Below are positions 1 through 10,283 of a DNA stretch of 64,000 bases, in pieces (position 1 is the stretch's first letter; every line of letters starts with the position of its first letter). The notes under the pieces are model-generated. The model saw nothing but the letters and a program-made list of their open reading frames with translations, searched no databases and was not told the DNA's origin. Position numbers and translations under genes: made by a program. The stretch comes from Rhypophila decipiens (Eukaryota; Ascomycota; Sordariomycetes; Sordariales; Naviculisporaceae), in the NCBI GenBank assembly GCA_033297075.1, contig MU858056.1:1-64000 (forward strand). The letters are read 5' to 3'.

Positions 1-1
1 A

Positions 2-31
2 AATTCTAAGCTGCAAGCCAGCCTTAGAATT
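2..31. repeat. 9-bp perfect inverted repeat
   Basis: AATTCTAAG at 2-10 is answered by its exact reverse complement CTTAGAATT at 23-31, with a 12-nt loop. It could be a terminal remnant of a mobile element or a chance hairpin; the window edge hides the rest. Confidence 0.5.
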
Positions 32-66
32 GTGTGTTATATAGTGGTTTCAATAGGGCACTATCG

Positions 67-95
67 CTTGTGTTATCACGGCTCGCCGTGACAAG
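67..95. repeat. Hairpin with a 7-bp GC-rich stem
   Basis: TCACGGC at 76-82 pairs with GCCGTGA at 85-91 across a 2-nt loop. An outer CTTG (67-70) can pair with CAAG (92-95) past a 5-nt bulge. Its role is unknown. Confidence 0.45.
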
Positions 96-1079
96 AGTTA
101 ACCCCATTTTCCGGCTAAAACAGCATATTGTAAAGCAACAGTGTAACCTCACGTACTACTAATATAATACTTATAAAAAAGTACCTATATTACCAGCTTA
201 ACATGCTTATGGGACTATGCTGGATATATATTGCCGCACCCCCCCATCCCAGCATGGGAGTATCAGTACAGTACCAGTACCGTTTCGGGAACACGAAATA
301 CCGGTCACTGCCCCGCGTGAAGGTGGCTTAGGCTGGGTGACGTTGCTCTGCTCCGTACCCCGAACCGTATGTACATACTGTGGTGTACTCAGTGTCAACC
401 GCTGAGGATACCGGCGCGGTTATCTCGATGCCCCGCCATATTCAACGGTCGTCAGCTCCCTGAGGCGTGGAAAATCTACCTACGTATCCATAGTTCTCCA
501 AAAGGAACTCGGCTTCTGATTGCGGTCTTGCATATGAAATATGTGCTTGGCATTGAGCATAGCCGCCTCATGATGCGCCCGTGATTGGCCTTGAAGCTGT
601 GAGCTCGCAACCGACGCTCCTGTTTGTGCCTGCTTCTCCCCACCACCCCACCTTGCGTCTCGTGGCCTTGTCTGGCATGGCCAGTGAGCATGACTGCCTT
701 CTCAGCTGAGAATCGCCTAGATATTCTAGGTCGTTTCTCTGCTGGTCCTAGACTTGGTGTTTACTCCAACGGTATGAACATTTGTGATAATCTTCATTCG
801 GCAGTTATTTCCTTGTCGTCTTGAGCTCGAGAACCCCGAAGCTCTTGAGACCGACGTCATTGCACTTACAACCAAAGAAGTCGCTTAGCACCGGGCATTT
901 GTGAACCTTCCGAAAGAGCGAGCTACCTCCGACATCCTGACGAGGACCACGAGGTCGAGGTTCAATCACCAACTATCTCTCCAAGAACCAAACTTTGGTA
1001 AACCACAAACCATTCGAGCGGTGTCTGAAAAACTCGCGTGTTCAGTCAGCATCCACGTCCTCCCCTCGCCACCTCCAGG

Positions 1080-2624
1080 ATGCTAGACGAGAACCTTCCT
1101 ACCTTCCGCTACAAGTCCTCTTCGGACAACCCACTGTCGAGTATTCTCTACTTTGCCCAGCGAGGCGACGAGCCCAGCCCAGAATACCTGTTCAAGCGTC
1201 CCGACCCCTCACTCCCAGCCTCGCGCGACAAGTATGCCGCCGCCCTTTGCGATGCCTACAACCCAGATGTCGTCTACGCCGAGGTGACGGTCGACCCGGA
1301 CTGGACACAGCCCACACTGTCAGCCGCTGAGATTCGCGCGCAATCTCAAAGTGGCGCCCCTCCGACGGTAGCCACGGCCATGATTCCAGACAACTTCAAC
1401 ATCCAGTTGTACAACCCGGATCAAAGTGTGACAGTAAAGATGCTCCAAGGAGGGTGGAACAAGACCGACAACTGGGAGTTTGAGCTGCCAGTGCAGACAT
1501 TCAAGCTTCCCTCGACCAGCGAGCTTGACCGGGACCCTGGCCGTGGTTCCCCCGCTGATCTGGTTCCGCGGATCATGTTCCGCTGGAAGAAGGATGGCAA
1601 GCTCAGCAGAGACATGACATGTTACATGTGCGGCAAGAACCTTGGCGGGCGCAAAAACAAAGAGCCAGACATCACGATAGCCTTTTTCAAGGCGTCGCGG
1701 GATAGCGTTGTGACCATCTACGAACCTAACCTACACCGGGTGGAAGTGGAGGACCGCAAAGGGCTCGAGCTTGTTCTGCTGTTTGGTGCCGAGATCATCA
1801 AGGATCTTTACCTCAATCCCAAACCAGACGTCTTCAATGTATCTGGTACGGCTGCGGTGATTGCAACGAACGGTGGAAAACGAAAGAATTCAAGACCAAG
1901 TGGTGGTACTCCTCCCGTTGCCATGTCCGGCGCTTTGGGGACCAACAACACAACCCCTGGTTCGCGCCCGTCACCGACACAAGCTTCACATTCAGCGAGC
2001 GCGATTTCATCATCCGCAGCAGCAAAACCAACCCAAGGTTTACCAGGTCCTTCGTCAGCCGAAATCGAGGCCGAGACCCGTCGTCTCCAAGCCATGGTTG
2101 AGCGCGAAGAGCGCGAGAGGGAAAAGAGAGAGCGAGCAGAGCAGAAACGCATCAAGAAGATGCTAGAGGAAGAAGAGAAAGAAGCGCGTAGACGTGAGGC
2201 GGAAATTGCCAAAGAGACGGAGCGGCTGCGGAAGAAATACGGCATTGAAGGGCAGGCTTTACCGAGCCAGCCGGCACCAGCAGCAGGACCAGCTCATAAC
2301 CCGCCGCTCCCGCCGAGGACGAACCAGAGCCAAATGTCACCACAGTTTGCGCCTCCGCCGCCGCATTGGGGGTATCAGCAGAACCAGAATCTGGCTGCTC
2401 CGGTGTTGCCGCCTAGGCCTCTTAGTGCGGGGCCGGGATCGGGACCTGGAGGAGGTGGAGGAGGAGGCGGTAGTGGTAGTGGTAGGCCGTTTCATTCGGG
2501 AATATTGAATTCATTGTGGCATGGCGGTGGTGGGAATCCCCCGCCTCCGCCGCATATGAACCCGCCTGGTGGAGGGGGGTCGAGACCGCATGGAAGAAAG
2601 GTACACAGGAAAAAGAGCATGTGA
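1080..2624 (+). CDS. Conserved fungal protein of unknown function with coiled coil and Gly/Pro-rich tail
   Basis: A single-exon gene of 514 aa. I do not recognise a named family. The start is placed at the ATG at 1080 (MLDENLPTF) because the sequence before it looks untranslated; an in-frame ATG 14 codons upstream is possible. Residues 1 to about 285 form a globular-looking part with one CxxC (CYMCGK near residue 182) and a hydrophobic segment around GLELVLLFGAEIIKDLYL. Residues about 285-325 are Ser/Thr/Pro-rich. Residues about 326-390 are a strongly charged Arg/Glu coiled coil. From about 400 the chain is Pro-rich and Gly-rich, with a run of glycines, ending in a basic tail (GRKVHRKKSM). 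With only one CxxC a zinc site would need partners elsewhere. A scaffold or RNA- or membrane-associated role is only a guess. Confidence 0.85.
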   Translation: MLDENLPTFRYKSSSDNPLSSILYFAQRGDEPSPEYLFKRPDPSLPASRDKYAAALCDAYNPDVVYAEVTVDPDWTQPTLSAAEIRAQSQSGAPPTVATAMIPDNFNIQLYNPDQSVTVKMLQGGWNKTDNWEFELPVQTFKLPSTSELDRDPGRGSPADLVPRIMFRWKKDGKLSRDMTCYMCGKNLGGRKNKEPDITIAFFKASRDSVVTIYEPNLHRVEVEDRKGLELVLLFGAEIIKDLYLNPKPDVFNVSGTAAVIATNGGKRKNSRPSGGTPPVAMSGALGTNNTTPGSRPSPTQASHSASAISSSAAAKPTQGLPGPSSAEIEAETRRLQAMVEREEREREKRERAEQKRIKKMLEEEEKEARRREAEIAKETERLRKKYGIEGQALPSQPAPAAGPAHNPPLPPRTNQSQMSPQFAPPPPHWGYQQNQNLAAPVLPPRPLSAGPGSGPGGGGGGGGSGSGRPFHSGILNSLWHGGGGNPPPPPHMNPPGGGGSRPHGRKVHRKKSM

Positions 2625-3489
2625 CGTAGCCTTCGTCTCGTTGTCTTTTTTGACCGTCGTTTTGGGCATTTTGGGTGGCAGTTTGATTTTATTTTCGGGT
2701 CATGGATTGCAATGGATTGAGGTCAGTTCTGGTTTGTTTGGCTGGCATGTTATGTGAAAATGATACCTCGATTTTCTTTTTCTTTTTCTTTCTAGCACTA
2801 TCAAGTCTTTCAGACACTGGCATTTGTATCAAGGAGGAGTCTAACCTCCGGATTGGAGTCGGAGTATGAGTTTTAGCCATATTGCAGTGCGGTATGAACA
2901 TGACAAAAAAGAATCGCGGCCCTGGTCTGTGAATTGCCATATTTCCGTCGTACCTGTTCATATAATGAATGTTCATGAGAATGGTGATGAATCTTGACCC
3001 GGCCAGGACTTTAGGCATATGAGTCTGGTTGCCTGCTGGCTGGTTGCTAAGCCAACCCTAACCCTGGCAGCTCACACCTATGCTGCCTAGTTCTTGCCGC
3101 ACACATCCATGCTCTAATCACCGTGAAAGGACGACCTCTATGATGTATTTATTAGAATTCCAATTCTCTCACCTACCGTGTTGAATGAAATAATATCGAT
3201 TCGCCGTTCTTAAGAGCAATGGTATAATCAGATCGAGGGCTCTCATGATTCAATACTGCGGACGTATTCCAGATCCCGTCCGGTAATTACGAACTCATTA
3301 TTCACGTTCAATTCACAAGCAACTTCAACCAAGCCTTCATCTCGACACGCATCCCTTTGAGCAGTTGAATTTGAACCCGGATTCTGCACAACTGAATTCC
3401 AGCCATCTTGCAGATTGACAGCACATAACCAGACTCCATTCACATTTGGTCATCAACTCAAACAAACATTCGAACAATCAGCCTCGAAA
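2625..3489. other. Intergenic: 3' end of the first gene and LIG4 promoter
   Basis: No gene is seen. It contains a pyrimidine tract at about 2773-2795 and a two-unit telomere-like repeat at 3054-3065. Confidence 0.5.
3054..3065. repeat. Interstitial telomere-like repeat, two units
   Basis: AACCCTAACCCT is two copies of the CCCTAA/TTAGGG telomere unit used by filamentous ascomycetes. Two units could easily occur by chance. Confidence 0.35.
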
Positions 3490-6400
3490 ATGAACAAACC
3501 TCAACGCGGCGGACCTCCCGTCCCCGATGAAGCAGCAATCGAAGAAGACAAATCACAATACGGAACCGGCAGCCTCAGCCTAGAAGAACTAGATGAACAG
3601 TAAATCTCACCTTCTCCCATCTACTCACAACAGCACCAACTAACACAAAAGGAAAACAAAAAGATTCCCCAACCGACCCAAAAACCACCACAAAACCTTT
3701 CCCTTTCACGACCTCTTCACATCCCTCTTCAACCCCCTCATAGAATGTAAACCCTCCTCCACCGGGCCCCCAACAGCATCAGCCGCTGCTCGTGCCAAGC
3801 CCATAGGAGGCCGACGTGCCTTTCGTGGCAACGCACCCTCCAAAGTCTCTTACCATGAACAAAGGCGGCACATCATCGAGAGATTCATGTCCCGCTGGCG
3901 AAACGACGTGGGCAATGATTTCTACCCCGCCATGCGGCTGATTCTCCCGGATAAAGATCGAGATCGGGGCGTCTATGGTCTCAAAGAAAGTACACTGGGC
4001 AAATTGCTCGTCAAGGTTATCAAGATCGACAAGAACTCGGCGGACGGGTATGCCCTTATGCATTGGAAGTTGCCGGGGAATGCTAGGCCGGGAGGAGCAC
4101 CCGGGGCTGGACACGCGAATCAGGGGACGGCGGGGGACTTTGCAGGACGATGTTTCGAGGTGCTGAGTAAACGGCAGATGATCATCAAGCCGGGGGACAT
4201 GACCATCGGCGAGGTGAATGTTGAGTTGGATAGATTAGCGGGCGCGAGCGGGGAGGCCGAGCAGCTGCCTATTTTTGAAATTTTTTACCAGAGGATGAAT
4301 GCGGAGGAGATGATGTGGCTTGTTCGGATTATCCTCAAGGATATGAGGGTTGGCGCTACGGAGAGGACGTTTTTGGGTCTGTGGCATCCTGATGCCGAGG
4401 CGCTGTTTAATGTCTCGAGCAATCTGAGGAGAGTCTGCTGGGAGTTGTATGACCCGGAGTTCAGGCTCGAGCAGCAACAGACGGGCGTGACGCTGATGAA
4501 TTGTTTCCAGCCGCAGCTGGCGCAGTTCCAGATGACAAGCACGTTTACCAAGTTGGTGTCGAATCTTGGTGCTAACGAGGATAATCCCGAGTTTTGGATC
4601 GAGGAGAAGCTCGATGGTGAAAGAATGCAGATGCACATGGAGGAGGATAGTAGTGTGCCGGATGGATATAAATTCGGGTTTTGGTCGAGAAAGGCGAAGG
4701 ATTACACATATCTCTACGGGTCTGGGTTGAAGGACGACAATAGTGCGCTCACGAGACATCTGGGGAACGCATTCATCAAAGAGGTGCGGAATCTGATACT
4801 GGACGGTGAAATGATTACTTGGGACCCAGAGGTGGACAAGATCGTTCCCTTTGGGACCCTCAAGACTGCCGCGCTTGACCAGCAGAAGAATCCGTTCCAG
4901 AACGGACCGAGGCCGCTTTACAAGGTCTTTGATATATTGATGCTAAATGGGACGGAGTTGACTCGCTACCCGCTCCGCGAAAGACGCAAGGCCCTCGAGA
5001 GAGTAGTCAAGGGTGTCCATCGCAGGTTGGAGATCCTTCCCTACGTGAAGGCCACGTCGGCGGATGCTATCGAGCCGTTACTTCGCAAAGTCGTGGCCGA
5101 GGCCTCAGAGGGCCTGGTTCTCAAGAATCCCGGATCGGTTTATCAGCTCAACAGCCGCAACAATGAGTGGATCAAGGTCAAGCCCGAGTACATGTCCGAG
5201 TTTGGCGAATCACTAGACTGCGTCGTCATCGGCGGATACTACGGCTCTGGTCGTCGAGGCGGCACCCTGTCGAGCTTCTTGTGCGGACTGAGGGTCAACG
5301 AGAACTTTGTCAGGGCCCGGGGCGCGAACAAGGAGAAATGTCTCAGCTTCTGTAAGGTCGGCGGCGGCCTGAAAGCCGAGGACTACGCCGAGATCAAGCA
5401 CCACACCGAGGGCAAATGGCGCGACTGGGACAGTGCCAACCCGCCCTCGGAGTACATTGAGCTCGGCGGCGGAGAGCGCCTCCAGTACGAGAAGCCCGAC
5501 GTGTGGATTCGTCCCAGCCAGTCAGTGGTCATCTCGGTCAAGGCGGCTTCGTTTGGTCCCTCAGACCAGTTCGCAATGGGCTGGACCCTGCGCTTTCCAA
5601 GATTTCGAAAGCTGAGGCTCGACAAGGCTTGGGATTCTGGCCTGGACGTTGACGAGTTCGAGGCACTCAAGAGCAAGGCCAACCAGGAAGAACAAGAACG
5701 CAAGGCCATGGAGATGGAGAGTCGCAAGCGAAAGCCCGCTACCAAACGAGCAAGAAAAGACCTGATCATTGCCGGCGCGGGAGAATATATCAAGCCCGAA
5801 GACCAGGATCCCAAAGTCAAGACTGAAGACGATACGCAACAACACCATTCCCCTGCTCGACCAAAGCGATCAACCACCAAGAAGAAGGAACCCAAAATCT
5901 TTGACAACCTAGACTTTTGCGTCCTCTCCGAAGCAGTCAAACCAAAAAAGATGTCCAAGCCCGACCTCGAAAATCTAATCAAACAAAACGGCGGCCGCAT
6001 TCACCAGCAAGTCGTCTCTACAAGCGACGACACCACCATCCTCCCCATAGCCGACAAGAACGTAGTCAAGGTAGCCAGCCTCAAGAAACAAGGCAAGACA
6101 GAGCGCATCATACGCCCGAAATGGATTTTTGACTGCGTCTCGCAAGACAACGGCCAGGGCTTCTTGCTGCCCTTTGAACAAGATCACCTGCTTCACGCTT
6201 CAGACGAGGCGATTTCCCTGGCCGAGGATAATACAGACCAGTACGGGGACAGTTTTGCCAGGGATGTCGCCGACGTGGACGAGTTGCTCGCCATTCTGGA
6301 CAAGATGGGTACTCGTTCGGATTCTGCTGCTGCTGCCTCTTCTTCAGATGATGACGAATACGAAAACCCAAGGAGGAGGAGAACAAGAACCACGGACAAT

Positions 6401-6832
6401 TTCGACGCGGAAGAATTCCTCGTCCAGCTACAAGAGCACGGCCATCATGATGATGAAGCACTACTGAAAGCCTTCTTATTCAGAAGATGTAATGTCTACC
6501 TTGCAATCGCCCAACAACAAGCAGAGGACGATGACAAGTCCTCCACCGCCATGCAAGTGTCCAAACTAAAGCTCAAGAATTACATAGAGTTTGGAAACGG
6601 CATCGTGACAGACAGCTTGGGGAACGAAACAACACAGATCGTCATCGTCGGGGGGACCGAGGACAGTAGTACTACCGCGGTCCGGGAATTGGCTGCCGAG
6701 ATGCGGTTCAAGTTGAGCAAGAGAAAAGGAGCAGCAGCAGCTCGGATCCCTCGAGTCGTCAGGCAACAATGGATCGAGGATTGTTGGAAGGAGGGTACAC
6801 TGCTGGATGAGGAGCTCTATGCAGTCATTTAA
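3490..6832 (+). CDS. LIG4: DNA ligase IV (non-homologous end joining)
   Basis: ATP-dependent nuclear ligase that seals double-strand breaks in non-homologous end joining, normally with an XRCC4/Lif1 partner. Two coding exons, 3490-3599 and 3664-6832, encode 1092 aa. The 64-nt intron is GT-AG and restores the family N-terminus (LSLEELDEQ then FPNRPKNHHK). The N-terminal DNA-binding domain spans about residues 40-260. The adenylation motif EEKLDGER places the catalytic lysine at about residue 352 (codon 4607-4609). Later nucleotidyltransferase motifs EGLVLKNPGS and WIKVKPEY follow, then the OB fold. A Lys/Arg-rich linker precedes BRCT1 (about 780-865, with WIFDCVSQD), and an acidic and Ser-rich spacer precedes BRCT2 (about 970-1085, with QQWIEDCWKEG), the usual XRCC4-binding arrangement. 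It looks complete and functional. Confidence 0.97.
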
Positions 6833-7540
6833 TGGACTACCATGTTGTTGTTGATTTGGTAGAGTTGATTGGATCAAACCTGCAGTCGGGTGTGAATATC
6901 AAGTTGGATGGGATATGAAAAACAAAGTTTCGTAAGAATCATAAAAGACTACATGTACATTTGATCTTTTCACCTTATGGGCTTCTTCTCCTTTACCTCC
7001 ATTTTCAGTCCTTTTCAGTCCCTTTTACTCATTGTTTAATATGGTATATCCTTGTAACGGAAACGTTCTAAAGTTAAGACGTCAGTCCCGTAATCTGTAT
7101 CTCCTTGGAAGAGGAGTGCCATCCCCATGTCAAGCATTAACTGTTGCCTACTTACCTTTTGGTTTTACAACCCGATTCTCAACGCAACTGTACGGCTAAA
7201 CTCAAACAATGTCACATCTCAACAGCGAATCACAAATTGCATGTTGTTCAGCGTTTTTTCGTTGAAAGGAGATAATTATTAAGTGATTTCAAAGGAAAAG
7301 CTAATCGACCAGGTTACTTAGGGAATAAAGCATAAATCAAGACACCAAGAGAAGCCACATCCTCCACCCGTGGCACCACTTCCTTCGCAATCTGTTGCTC
7401 ATTCAAGCCAAAGAGCGGGTATACTGTTCATTACTTCCATCGGGTATAACTTTGCCATTCTCCATATTCGCAACCGAGTCATCAATCATAGGATTGTCTG
7501 GGCTGATAAGCCCCTAGAAAAGAAAACGCCTTCCTCCTAC
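6833..7540. other. Convergent 3' region between LIG4 and the HAM1-like gene
   Basis: AT-rich sequence with no supported gene. It is probably the two 3' untranslated regions. A short direct repeat of TTTTCAGTCC lies near 7002-7021. Confidence 0.5.
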
Positions 7541-10283
7541 TTAGTAGCCTCCGCTGGAATAGCCTTGGCTAGGAGCTGCCATGACAGGATAGTTGCCACT
7601 GGGCATATTGCCATTAGGAACCTTGTTGCCAGTGGACTGGCCAGCGGTAGCAGCATGAGTTCTGGTGTTGTGCGGCTTGCGGGTGACCGTAGGCGCACGT
7701 GGCAGATCACGGCTGCGTGCGGCACTGCCAATTGAGAAGACGGGGCTCTCCCACTTGTCTCCCTTCCGGGCGAGCTCCTTGTATTCGGTGGCCTTGGAGC
7801 TGATTCCGCCAGGAAGGTGGATATTGGGGAAGATGCTGTCCTCCTTAGTGACGGCATAGTTGACCTTCTTGTCCTTAGTAACTTCGTCAACCTTCTGCTT
7901 TCCGAGGAGCATCTGCTTCTGAGCAGCAGCCACATAGCGGCTGTAGATGTTGGGCACCTGCTCAGGGTTCTCGCGTGCCTCGTCGAGCGCCCGGTCAGCT
8001 TCCTGCTTGATCTGGAACAAGAGGCTATCGGCCTTGTTAACTTGGTCGCGAATTGCCTTGCCAAGAGCCATCTGGAGACCGGGGCGGAGGACCTTCAGCA
8101 TGAGTGGCTTGAACAGTCCGAACAAGAGCTTGTGGTTGGACTTGTGAAGCTTGATGGAGAGATGCTTAATGTCAACATCAACCTTGTCAACCTTGAAGAA
8201 GTTCTGCGAGTCCTTAGCATCCGGAGTGGACAACTTCATTCGGAACGAGAATCCGTCGCCGGCCAAGAGAAGGCTGGCAACACCGGTATCCGTGAGCGAT
8301 GGGAAACCTTGCTTGCGCTTGATGTGGTAGCTGACGTCGCGGAGATCCATCTGGATACCAGCAACCTTGACATCCATCGAGTGCTTGGACTTGTTGGCAA
8401 CCTTCTTTCTGCCAAAGCGCATATAGTTCTCGCTGGCAATCTCCATCACGTTGGGCATGAAGTTGTCGCTCTCGAGGACCAGGTTCTCGATGATGGCGTC
8501 GAACTGGGGGTCCGAGTACTCGATGCGAGGCACCGGGATGTAGGCCACATTCTCAAAGATGCCGGGGATGATGACATCCGTCAAGTCCTTGATGAGATGG
8601 GGCTTGAAAGTCGGCTTGCCATTCTCGTCATTGCCGAGATCGGTGAACAGCTTGGTCAAAGAAGCGGCGAACGCCTTGTTCTGGGCGTCATGGTCGAACT
8701 GATCGGCCAGGAACTTGATCTCGTCGACGATGCGGTCGGTGTGAGTGCGATACTTGTTGCGCAACAGGTAGTTACCCCTGTCGTAGAGCCTGTTCCACTC
8801 GCGGTTGGACTCGTCGTCCAGAATATAGCCCTGTTGCTGCAGGCAGCGTCGAACGTACTGGTTCATGGCCTTGAACCAATCCTTGAGTTCAGGATCCTTG
8901 TCGGCGTCGGTATAGATCTGGTTGATCGACTCCCAGAGATCGTCCGTCGAGGTGCCATTGGCAAACCGCTCAATCAGCGTCTTGAGATCTCCCTCAGCTT
9001 GAGCCAGGGCAGCGCGGGCATCGGAGACCGTGCCGGCACCACCCTTGGTGATCTTGTTAGCATGACCACCGTACTCCTCGGCGAGATCCAAAAGTGTCTG
9101 GATTGCCTGCTGGTAGTCTGGGTGTTGCTGGCATTCAAGCACCATTTTCTACGAACGAGTGTTAGCTTGGCCCTTGACAGAACGTGTTGAGGATAGCACC
9201 AACCTTGAGACGCCAGACCGTCTGTTCACGACGCTCCTGCGGCACCTTCTGCGAGAAGTATTCCTTGGTTTTGCGGCGATACTCCTCCTTCCTGGCCTTG
9301 GCTTTCTCCTTGGTCTCGTCGTCGACATTCTCGTCCACCTTCTTCTGCAAAGTGTTGACGGCAGCAGAAGCACCACCCTGAGCGTTAATTCCAGTCGAGG
9401 TGCCGGTCTGACGCTCGTGCATGGCAGTGTTTCCAAGGTCTCTTGGATCCGATGATCCAGATGGATGCGCCGCTGAAGTACCCTCAGAGAGAGCGGCCTT
9501 GCCATCTGCCTTCGGATCTCCCTTGTATACGCCCTGGAATTGGTTCTTCAGGTTGTCTTTGGAGAAGTCGGGCTTGTCGTGCCAGGTGTTGTCGGCCGCA
9601 GGTTCGTCGATCCTGCGAAGGTCTTCCTCCGAAGGGCGGACTTTCGCAGCGGCGTTGGTAGCAGCATCGCCAGCGATATCACGAAGAAGGACGGTAGCAT
9701 CGTTCACTAAACTCGTGTCAGTTGTCTCCCATATTTCCACGGTTGTTCAATCTGGCCTGAAAGAAACTTACGAAGCTTGCGGAACTGGCCGTTCGTGATG
9801 AGCAGAGTTCCAAGGGTACGCAGACCCTCGAGAGCTTGGTTGCCATGTTGCTGAGCAGATTCCTTGTCGACTGGTGCGCCGGGAACACTGACAACCTTGG
9901 GGTCGAATTGCTGTGTCTGCCAAATGAAGTCCTGGATCAGATTGCCCTCGTTCTTGGACAGCAAAAGCTGTTTTGCCTGCTTGACAACCTCGCGGACGTC
10001 GGCAACAAGGTTTTGGCCTTCGGGGGAGAGCTTGTCTGATGGACTTGCGAGTGCCTTAGACTCGAGGAAGCTGTTCAGGGCGACATCGATTTGGTCGTTC
10101 TGTCACAAACACGGAGCTGTTAGCGCTGGGATGATGGAAGCTTGCAAGCTGATGACTTCATACCGAAGGCGCTTTGCCAAGCTGGAAAGCATTGAGGATG
10201 CCATAAAGCTGGAGCTTGCGGTTCACATCCGCCTCCTTTTGCTTGATGTCGGTCGGTTTGTTGACAGCAGCAGTGCCTGCCAT
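7541..10283 (-). CDS. HAM1-like protein (hyphal anastamosis-1 family)
   Basis: A fungal protein with the HAM1-like N- and C-terminal domains (formerly DUF5923/DUF4449), a family named after a hyphal anastomosis protein; the biochemical role is not settled. Four exons read 10283-10164, 10099-9772, 9706-9204 and 9148-7541, with introns of 64, 65 and 55 nt; phases agree throughout and give 852 aa starting MAGTAAVNKPTD. Residues about 15-650 are the long helical N-terminal region. The following part (with MDLRDVSYHIKRKQGFPSL and KLHKSNHKLLFGLFKPLML) is the most conserved stretch and resembles lipid-binding BPI-like folds, which is inference. The last 100 residues are low-complexity and basic, ending in GYSSGGY. 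The antisense strand also has a long open frame, which I treat as a shadow. Confidence 0.9.

Larger units (their letters stand above)
1..1079. other. Gene-free left edge and upstream region of the first gene
   Basis: I see no convincing gene here; all open frames are short and unlike known proteins. The first 100 bases hold two inverted repeats, listed separately. The last 200 bases are probably the 5' untranslated region and promoter of the gene that starts at 1080. Confidence 0.5.

Noticed and set aside
1808..2245. 145-codon minus-strand frame inside the first gene
   Set aside because: It is a Ser/Arg-rich reading of the coiled-coil codons on the opposite strand, which is a shadow.
5383..6000. 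205-codon minus-strand frame inside LIG4
   Set aside because: It is antisense to conserved ligase sequence and unlike any protein I know.
7817..9190. Long open frame of 457 codons on the plus strand opposite the HAM1-like gene
   Set aside because: It is the antisense shadow of a well-supported exon, rich in Leu/Val/Asp as expected from reverse reading, and has no splice or promoter context.
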